Positions 1 to 8,200 of a stretch of 64,000 nt of DNA are shown in pieces (within the stretch, counting starts at the first letter, position 1; each line of letters opens with the position of its first letter). The translations under genes were made by a program, and so were the position numbers. Under the pieces are notes generated by a model. The model had not been told where the DNA came from and ran no database searches. It saw nothing but the letters and a program-made list of their open reading frames with translations. This DNA comes from Akkermansiaceae bacterium (GTDB lineage: Bacteria; Verrucomicrobiota; Verrucomicrobiia; Verrucomicrobiales; Akkermansiaceae). The stretch spans positions 1 through 64,000 of the forward strand of contig CAIXKE010000080.1 in the NCBI GenBank assembly GCA_903919975.1. The letters are read 5' to 3'.

Positions 1-73
1 AAACCCAATCGCGCAGGTCGGGCGGCAGGAGCAGCGGCGTGTCGTGGTCAATGTTGACGAAACGGACGGACAT
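1..73 (-). CDS. IS1182-like transposase, N-terminal fragment (cut by window edge)
   Basis: Only the first 24 codons are inside the window. They read MSVRFVNIDHDTPLLLPPDL followed by RDWV, which matches the opening of IS1182/DUF772-type transposases, where the start is typically a short hydrophilic stretch then a 'DTPxLLPP..W' motif. An in-frame ATG three codons upstream (base 82) is an alternative start. A GGAGG lies two bases before the ATG at 73, the only strong Shine-Dalgarno I saw before a start in this window, which fits a foreign origin. The rest of the gene lies outside the window. The family call rests on a short stretch and is from memory. Confidence 0.7.
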   Translation of the reverse strand, partial: MSVRFVNIDHDTPLLLPPDLRDWV

Positions 74-139
74 TTCCTCCATACGCCGCTACGCGCCTAA
101 TTATTCAGTGAATCTGATTTCTAAGTCCGACAGGCTGCT
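1..139 (-). mobile_element. End of an IS1182-like insertion sequence
   Basis: The transposase start at 73 is followed on its upstream side by about 65 bases with no similarity to the intact FGE paralogue. At base 140 the sequence switches abruptly to homology with that paralogue (140 onward matches 1910 onward). The IS outer end therefore lies close to 139, near AGTCCGACAGGCTGCTAG. The terminal inverted repeat and any target duplication cannot be confirmed because the other end is outside the window. Confidence 0.6.
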
Positions 140-439
140 AGCCCGATGGCAAACCAGGCTGCGACCCCATACACCTCGCCGGTGGGCAGTTATGCGCCAA
201 ACGGCTACGGGCTCTACGACATGGCGGGCAATAGCTCTCAGTGGTGCTGGGATTGGTATGGCACGCCTTACGCGGGGGGCGCCGATCCGCGCGGGGCTTC
301 CACGTCGGCATGGCGGATCCATAGAACCTACGGTGGGAGTGCTGGCTCACACGTAGTCCGCATCGCATATCGCCATTCCGCTTACCCCACATACGTGAGC
401 ACCAGCAATGGCTTCCGCACCGTCCGCAGCATCCCCTAG
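140..439 (+). pseudogene. FGE/C-type-lectin-fold protein, 3' fragment truncated by an IS
   Basis: This 99-codon open frame ends at TAG 437-439 and aligns with the C-terminal third of the protein at 506-2212. Both share SPVGSYAPNGYGLYDMAGN, a CWDWY motif, DPRG and the ending FRTVRSIP. The N-terminal signal peptide, the repeat region and the first part of the FGE domain are missing, replaced by the IS end. The loops between the shared blocks differ strongly from the paralogue. An internal ATG at 146 could start a 97-residue peptide, but that would be only a piece of the fold. I read it as the remnant of the first member of a tandem family. Confidence 0.75.
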
Positions 440-517
440 CCCCAGCCCGCCGCTCCTCGCTTCCGAGATCCTTTTTTGATGACCCCACTCCTTTCCTAAC
501 CGACCATGAACACCCGA
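140..517 (+). repeat. Tandem module copy A: FGE tail + 66-base spacer + next gene start
   Basis: Bases 140-517 match 1910-2290. The match covers the FGE C-terminal coding part, the stop codon, an intergenic spacer of exactly 66 bases in both copies (440-505 and 2213-2278), and the first codons of the next gene (ATGAACACCCGA in both). The last 13 codons or so and the spacer are nearly identical, while the loop codons between them are strongly diverged. This is the trace of a tandem duplication. Confidence 0.8.
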
Positions 518-2212
518 ATTTTTGCATTTTTTGCTGCGCTGTGTCTGCTGCAGGTGGCACTTGCGGATGTGCCGAATGCCATCAGTTACCAGGGCCGGGC
601 CCTGACGGCGAGCGGTGCCCCGATGGGGGCTGGCACACCGATCACCCGCACCGTCACCTTCCGGATCTGGGGCAGTGCCTCCAACTCGCTGTTCAGCGAC
701 CTGCTTTATTCCGAGCAGCAGGTGGTGACCCTGGCAGAGGGCGAGTTCAGCGTGCTCATCGGCCAAGGCCGCGCCACGGTGGGCACGCCGCTGGGCTACA
801 GCGAGACCCTCAAGGGGCCGCCAGAGCTGCAGGTCAACACTGTTTTCACCAGCGCGTCCTGCTACCTCGGGGTGACCATCGACGACGGCACCGCTGCGGT
901 GGACAATGAGGTCTCGCCGCGTCAGCAACTGGCAAGCTCCGCCTACGTGCTGCGCGCCAAGGTCGCGGATGGCCTCGCCAGCCAGGCGGCCACCACCGCC
1001 ATGCTCGCCGACGGTGCGGTGGGCACCAGCCAGGTCGCCGATGGCGCCGTGACCTTGGGCAAGCTCGCCAGCGGCGCGGTGACAGCCACCCAGCTCGCCG
1101 ATGTCACCATCACCAGCACCAAGTTCGCCACGGGGGCCGTGACTTCGGCCGCGATCGCCGATGGCTCGGTCACGGCCATCAAGATCGCGGACGCGACGAT
1201 CACCCCAGCCAATCTGGCGTATGATGCGGTGACTTCCGCAGCCATTCTCGACGGCACGATCGCCACGGCCGACCTCGCCGACGGCGCGGTGACTGCGGCC
1301 AAGATCGCCGATGGCAGCATCACCGCCGCCAAAATCGCCGATGGCAGCATCACGGCCGCCAAGCTGGGCGCAGGCATTCCAGCCGGCATGGCCTACATCC
1401 CCGGCGGAACCTACACGCAGGGCAACAGCATCGGCGATACTGATATCACCGATGCCGTGCCCGTGACCACCACAGTCTCGCCGTTTTACATGGATGTGAA
1501 CCTGGTGAGCTTCAGCGTCTGGCAAAAGGTCTATTACTGGGCCACCGCCAACGGCTACGACATTACCAATGCCGGTCTCGGCCGATTCCCTAACCATCCG
1601 GTGCATACCATAAGCTGGTATGACATGGTGAAGTGGTGCAATGCCCGCTCGCAGCAGGAGGGTCTGACGCCCGTTTACTACACCGATACGGCACAGACCA
1701 CGGTCTACAAGACCGGGTATGTGGATGTGAGCAACGCGATGGTGAAGTGGACGGCCAACGGCTACCGCCTGCCAACCGAGGCGGAGTGGGAGCGTGCGGC
1801 GCGCGGCGGCCTGAGTGGCCAGCGCTTCCCGTGGGGAAATACGGCCTCAAACAATCTGGCGAACTACACCGGCTACGTCTCGGGCTACGATGCGGGACCC
1901 GCAGGCTACAGCCCGATGGCGAACCAGGCTGCTGGCCCATACACCTCGCCGGTGGGCAGTTATGCGCCAAACGGCTATGGGCTCTACGACATGGCGGGAA
2001 ACATCTGGCAGCTGTGTTGGGATTGGTATTTCTCCACCTTGTCGGGAGGTAGCGATCCGCGCGGGACAACCACGGAGACATGGAGGCGGTCGTTTCGGGG
2101 CGGACACGCGGGCAATGGAGCTTACCACTGCCGCACCGCATTTCGCTCTTACGTTCAGCCTGGCTTTGCGTCCCAAAGTTTCAGCTTCCGCACCGTCCGC
2201 AGCATCCCCTAG
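506..2212 (+). CDS. Secreted FGE-sulfatase/C-type-lectin-fold protein with repeat stalk
   Basis: This 568-residue protein has a signal peptide (MNTRIFAFFAALCLLQVALA). An N-terminal beta domain (about 22-155) begins NAISYQGRAL and contains SPRQQLASSAYVLRA; the same type of domain starts the protein at 11244. A stalk of about 7-14 residue repeats of the type ADGAVTAAKIADGSITAAKI (about 160-290) resembles phage tail-fibre linkers. An FGE-sulfatase domain (about 292-568) carries MAYIPGGTYTQG, NHPVHTISWYDMVKWCNA, YRLPTEAEWERAARGG and FPWGN. Its C-terminal half has a single cysteine where FGE enzymes have a catalytic pair, so a ligand-binding, lectin-like role is more likely than formylglycine formation. 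It lies first in a tight gene run; the next start is 66 bases on. No Shine-Dalgarno precedes the start. Confidence 0.85.
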   Translation: MNTRIFAFFAALCLLQVALADVPNAISYQGRALTASGAPMGAGTPITRTVTFRIWGSASNSLFSDLLYSEQQVVTLAEGEFSVLIGQGRATVGTPLGYSETLKGPPELQVNTVFTSASCYLGVTIDDGTAAVDNEVSPRQQLASSAYVLRAKVADGLASQAATTAMLADGAVGTSQVADGAVTLGKLASGAVTATQLADVTITSTKFATGAVTSAAIADGSVTAIKIADATITPANLAYDAVTSAAILDGTIATADLADGAVTAAKIADGSITAAKIADGSITAAKLGAGIPAGMAYIPGGTYTQGNSIGDTDITDAVPVTTTVSPFYMDVNLVSFSVWQKVYYWATANGYDITNAGLGRFPNHPVHTISWYDMVKWCNARSQQEGLTPVYYTDTAQTTVYKTGYVDVSNAMVKWTANGYRLPTEAEWERAARGGLSGQRFPWGNTASNNLANYTGYVSGYDAGPAGYSPMANQAAGPYTSPVGSYAPNGYGLYDMAGNIWQLCWDWYFSTLSGGSDPRGTTTETWRRSFRGGHAGNGAYHCRTAFRSYVQPGFASQSFSFRTVRSIP

Positions 2213-2290
2213 CCCCAGCCCGCCGTTCTTCGCTTCCGAGATCCTTTTTTGATGACCCCATTCTTTTCTTAACCGACCATGAACACCCGA
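1910..2290 (+). repeat. Tandem module copy B (see 140-517)
   Basis: This is the second copy of the FGE-tail/spacer/start module. The spacer 2213-2278 differs from 440-505 by only a few C/T changes, and both contain TTCCGAGATCCTTTTTTGAT. Because the spacer supplies the leader of both 506 and 2279, the two genes probably inherited the same upstream signals, though I cannot define a promoter in it. Confidence 0.75.
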
Positions 2291-5200
2291 TTTTTTCCAT
2301 TCCTCGCTGCCGTGGGCGCGCTGTTGCTGGCGCCGCTGGCGCAGGCCCAGCTGCAGATCCGTGGCGGGGCCAGCAATGTGCTCGATCCACGCTGCGCCGG
2401 TGGTTCCGCCCTTGTCTCAGACGGACTGGTGACCGGCATCGTTGTGACGAATAGCGGCGCGGGTTACTATTCAGCACCGCTGGTGACCATCAGCGCAGGG
2501 GTGGGCGGCACCGCCTACGCCAGTGCCGTGGTGTCCAATGGGGTGGTGACGTCGATCACGATCGACAGCGGTGGCCTTGGCTACAGCGCGGAAAACCCGC
2601 CGACCGTGACGATCGCCGCGCCGGCGGTCCCCACGGGAGAGGCCGCCACCACGCCACAGTTCGCCGGGGTGGGAGTCACCTCGACGGGCGCGGGAGCGAT
2701 TTCGTGGGCCGGCATCAGCAGCGGGCGCTACCCGAACGCGGTCGATGCCACCACCGATCCCGCCGCGCCGGTCGTGACGGCGATTTTAGCGCAGTCGGGC
2801 ATCGGCTACAGCTTCGCCTCCGGGGTGCCGCGCTACGCCTTCGGCGATGTGATCGAGCGGCCCAGCCTCGGCTGGAACGGCGATCCCAAAAACAGCACGT
2901 ATTGGCGCGCCGAGCCGGTGAAGCCGGGCGAAGTGTTTGCCGATGTCTATCTGGGCAATATCGACGGCGGCAGCCAGCCGCTGGTGAAGACGGAGCTGGT
3001 GAATGTGACGAATTGCTCGCCAGCGAGCAATGTGGTGACCGTGGCCGCGGTGCCCAGCGCGCTGGTGAGTGGTTCGACGCTGCTTGGCCAGCGGGTGGAC
3101 ATCGTCAACGGGCTCACCCTCACCCTGCGGGGAAAACCGAGCGAAGCGATCAGCAGCTCGACGGCCCGGGAATTTTCGGCACCTCTTTCGTATTATTACA
3201 GCCCGCACGCTGGCAGGGTGTTTGCGACCCAAGCGGGACGGGTGACGGTGACCTGGGTCTCGAACGTGCCGGACACGACCTCTCCGGACGACACCAAGCC
3301 GACCTACAAGTTCAAGACCGAGAGCTTCGCGGTGGGATCGGCGCCGAATGTGCCGCAGCGGCCGATGTATTGGACCGAGAAGTCATTCAATGGCCCGCTG
3401 GTGAACATCCCGGCGGGACGGATCGTGGCGGCCAATGTGGTTTACAACAGTTTCATGCCCAGCCACGTGGTGGATGAGTTCGTGCCGGTGGGCTACAACC
3501 CGAGCAACGATCCGAGCAACTCCGCGCCCGCGGAACGCCGGACGCTGTGGTATGACAACATGGCGGGTAGAGGCACCCTGCATGCCTACAATCTCGAGGG
3601 CGGTGTGTTTGTCGAATACCTTGGGGCGGAGATTTCCAGCACGGGCAAACGCGAGTTCCTCGGTGCCGACGTGGTCTCCACCAAGCGCGATGCCGAATCG
3701 ATCAATATCGAGGTGACCCTCGGCCATCAACTCTCGCCGTGGAATTCGCCAGAAGAGGCGGACTTGATTTCCTCGCTGGCCCCCAACGCCACGCAGACCA
3801 GCGGCAAGGCGCTCTACGGAACCTCGGCGCTGGCCAATGGACAGCTTGTTTACCATGCCGAGCGGGAGAACAACGACCCGGACAAGATCCAGATTTACTG
3901 GTTGGAGCCCAAGGACGCGGAGATCTATCTGGCCGCCGCGCCGAACCTGTCGATCCAGTGGCCGAAGTATCTGCGCAAATACACCCAGGTCTGGCCCGCC
4001 TCGCTCTCTGAGTTCGAGACCATGGCGGTCACGCTCACTGGCAACGGGATTGCCACCGGCCCGCAGTTTGATCCGGCCAATCTGCCGCAAGTGGCCTATC
4101 AGGATGATCCGGCGGAAACCGAGGTCGGCATGGATGTGGAGAGCCAGCGGCTGTTGGTGGATTTCAGTGTCTCCAGCGACAAGACCAACCGCAGTTTGCT
4201 GAAGTTTATGACGGGTGGCACACCGTGGTATGTGCCGCTCTACATTCAGGCGGAGGATAAACTCGGCAGCCCGGAGGTGGAGGATCCCGATGGCGAGGGC
4301 CCCCTCACGGACACGCCTTCCGTGGCCACCCTCAGCGACACCAACGCCGATGGCAGGGCGGACCTGGTGGAGGTGGTGAATGTGGGTGACCGCCTGGTGG
4401 CTCCAGATGGCTGCACCGCAGGCGGCTACATTGCCAGCGGCATCAACTACTACCCCGCCGGCTACATCAACCCGTTCACCGCAGGCATGGCGGCCGCCGA
4501 GGCCGGCGCGATCATCCCGGTGAACGCCCCATCACCAACCTATCTGGAGATCGATTCGGTGACTTTTGAAATTCTTGCCAACAGCTACAATGGGTCAGTA
4601 AATTATGAATTCACTCTGAACGGTGAACCCATCGGCACGCTTGAAAATACCGAGCCAGACTCATCGATGACGCCGCCGCTCAATAGCCTCACGATCGACG
4701 ATCCTGAGCTGCTGGCGAATTGGCGCTTGGGGCAGAATAATGGTTTCGGATTTACCAGAACGGGCTACGGGCACTTGGGTTGGATCCGCGTGATTGTGGC
4801 CGCCGGCGACGATACCGCGGTGACTTATTTGTATCATGGTGCCGATGGCGGCGGAGATTTCAATCCGGAGTGGGAACACAGCGAAACCGACCTGAACGAT
4901 ATGACCGCTGAGTGGGTGTCTCGGAATCTTGAGGAAGAAGTCACCTTCCAAGCCAGTGACCGCAGGCTGATGGAGCCTTTGGCTGAGCCGGAGCGCTTCG
5001 ACCTGAAAGTTTGGTGGTTCAAAAAAGTGATGCCACCCAGCGCGAAGTTCGCGCCGTTTTACCTACCGGCCAAGGTGGGGCGTTACCAAGTGGAGTATCC
5101 GATGTTCAAACCGCAGATCGTCATCGCCTCGGGTATCGGCACGGGCGACCTCGGTTCATCGCAGCAGGCAGGCGGCGTTTATTATCAAAACGATGCGACG

Positions 5201-8200
5201 AAGGCCGGCTACAATCCCAACGAGGAACACGCGTTGCTGCTTGGTAAAAGAGCCTACGCGCTGCGCGACGATTTGAATGATCCCGCGACCACCTCACGGC
5301 CCTTCGTGCTGCTGGCCTACACCGATCCGACCGACCGCCGGCCGAGCATGGATGTCTATGAGGTCGTGCGTGAGACCTTCACCTATCCGCTGGCCTATGA
5401 TGCCATCGCGGGGACCAAGGTCCAACCCCCAGGGCCGCTGTTTGCCCTGCCGCTGCCGCTCGGTGACGATGGCAAGGCGCTGAATTACGAAGTCGACGCC
5501 GTGGCGGATCTGGCCAGCGCAGGGGATGCTCCGGCGAACTACGCGGGTTTCAGTTTCAAGGACCGGCAAGGGTATGATTGGACCTACCGCGGCGCCCACG
5601 CCAAGACCAGCTGCATCGCAAGGACTGAGATCAATCGGTACCCAACCAATGTCTACCAGATCATCATTGATCATCCCGGCAGCGGCTACGAAACCCCGCC
5701 GACGGTGACCATCGCTCCGCCGACAACCGTGGATGGCGTGACGGCGACTGCGGAAGCGATCGTGTCCAACGGGGAGATCACTGGAATCCAGATCTTGAAC
5801 TCAGGCTCGGGCTATACCGCCGCGCCGGAGATCAAGATCGCGCCGCCAGTCAGCTTCGGGATGAAGTTTTATTACAACTCGCTGCCCGGCTTCTTTGAGC
5901 CAAGCCTCACTCTCGCCAATCAACGCCCGGTCGGCACGGTGATGCCGTTCATCGCCGACACCGGCAGCGGCGTGCCCGTCACCCTGACTTACCAGCCGAA
6001 ATGGCCGGATGACCTCAGCCTGCCGATCGCCCAACGCAAGATCGTGCCAGTGCTCAAAACCGCGGAAACGCTGACCTTGCCCAAGGCCAGTGCGATTGCC
6101 GGCCAGCTACCACAAATCCGCGGCGCATCCAGTGCCGAGGTGATTTACCAGCAGTCGGTCGCCAACACGGGAGCCACGGCGAACAGCGTGACCCTGCACG
6201 ATCCGACCCGACAAAAGCGATTCCTGCTGACCGCCGGAGCGCTCGACAAACTGCCACCTTCCGTCCTGACCAGCGACTACGCCGGCAAGACGTATTTCCA
6301 GACGCTGTCGCCGAGTTTGCAGCAGCGCTTCTATTATGACGCCAATCTGGGAACCAAGGGCGGCCTCGTTCTCAAGGGCGAGTTTGTCGATGAAATCGCG
6401 GGTGAGGATTACCTGAATCTGAACGTGCTGAGCGCGGCGGAACTGGCGGAATTGCAAGGCCTCTGCACGTACGGCGACAGCAACAAGAGTAAGTGGGATG
6501 CTGCGATCAACGCGCTGAGCACTCAGTTGGAAACTTTTAGCGAAAGCACAACTGTGCCCGGCAAGTATGTGGTCGATGAGACCAAGGATCATCGCCTGAT
6601 CGACCAATCGACGCTGGCGGACATCCGCGATCGCGACACCGCGGTGGACAGTTATGCCTTGAGCGCCACGGGCAAGGGCACCGGCTACGTCACCCTGATG
6701 CTGGAAAATGGCGAGGCCTTCACCGACGCGGGGAATACCGTCTCAATGCAGATCCTAAAGGTCCATCCATCACTTTACAAAGGCGACCTCAAGGTGCTTC
6801 TGGCGAGCAATCCGCTCGACGAGCAGGTGACCCTGCGCCATAGCGGCGACTACGCTGGCCACCCGGAGTTGTATGAATTCCAATGGCGCTACGGCTTCCC
6901 GACCGACGGTACGGACCCGACGATTACCGAGGAAAACATCGACACCACAGCGAGCACCAGCACCTGGCTCAAGCCTAATGGCGACTTGGGCGGAACCATC
7001 CTCGTCGGCGGCTCGCCGACGGCCACGATCAGCAACCCCGCCGTGCTGATGGGCGACACGTATTTCACGATGTGCTACCGCCTTAAGGTCGATGGCCAAG
7101 CGGACGATGCGGAATGGTCCCGCTGGACGGAGCCTGCCCTAGTCGAAGGCTGGATCAAGCGCGTGCTCGCCAAGATCACGCCGTTCAACCAGCGGATGAG
7201 CGATCTCTACAACAGCGAGATCAATACCGATGTCTCGATGCTGACCCAAGCCGGCAAACGCTGGGAAGGCGACATCGCGCTGAATTTGAACAATATCAAC
7301 GACGTCGGCTTGATCGAGATTTACGAAACCGTGCTCAACCGCGGCAAGAATTTCACTATCGGCTCGGGCATCGACTTCCCATCGGCCAACAACGGAATGA
7401 TCCTCGCCGCGGGTTATTTGAATGACCTTTACACCATCCTCGGCAACGAGGCGTATGCGGACGGAGCGAACCCGACGATCTCGATCGACGATGCCAGTTC
7501 CAGCACCGAGGTCAACACCAGCCGCTTCTCCTTCGAGGGGCAAGTGGCCAGCTCGCTCGACGAGGAACTGGCGCTGCTCAAGGGCCGCGATGACTCAGTC
7601 AATCCGGGCGTGGGCACCGCTCCAGCCTACAACCGCCTGTGGTGGAACTACACCCGCGGCATCAACAGCGGCGAGGTGCTCTATGCCACCAACTACAACA
7701 TCAAGGAAAAGACCGGCAGCAGCACCGCCAACGGCGTGGTCGATGCCGCCGATGCCTATCGCATGTTCCCGCAGGGCCACGGCGATGCCTACGGTCATTA
7801 CCTGACCGCTTTGAAAGGCTACTACAAACTGCTGGAACACCCCTACTTCACCTGGCAGACCTCGGCGGAGGACGTGACGGTGCTCGGCAAGTCGGTGCAG
7901 ATCGACTACAAGGACGAGCGGAAATTTGCAGCGTCTGCGGCCAACGCCGCCAGCAGCGCCCGTCAGATCGTGGCGCTGGTGCATCGCCAGAACTACAAGG
8001 ACGATCCGGCCAGTGGCTGGAGCCAATTCCGTGATGGCAAGGTCAACTCACGCACCGGCGTGACCCGCTACCAGGCGCTCGACGAATGGGTCTCGCGCAG
8101 TGCGCAAGGCAGTTATGTGAACTGGGTCGCGGCCAACACTTTGCTGCCCGACAAGGACACCAATCCCAACCACAGCGGCGTGCAGATCGTCGACCGCACG

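Noticed and set aside
943-1606. Long minus-strand frames opposite the 506 gene
   Set aside because: They arise from the GC-rich repeat codons of the sense gene and have low-complexity Ala/Gly/Arg composition without family motifs.
140-2212. Diversity-generating retroelement variable region
   Set aside because: The C-type-lectin fold and 3'-terminal variability fit, but differences between the two copies include third-position C/T changes and small indels, not adenine-directed changes only. No reverse transcriptase or template repeat is in the window.
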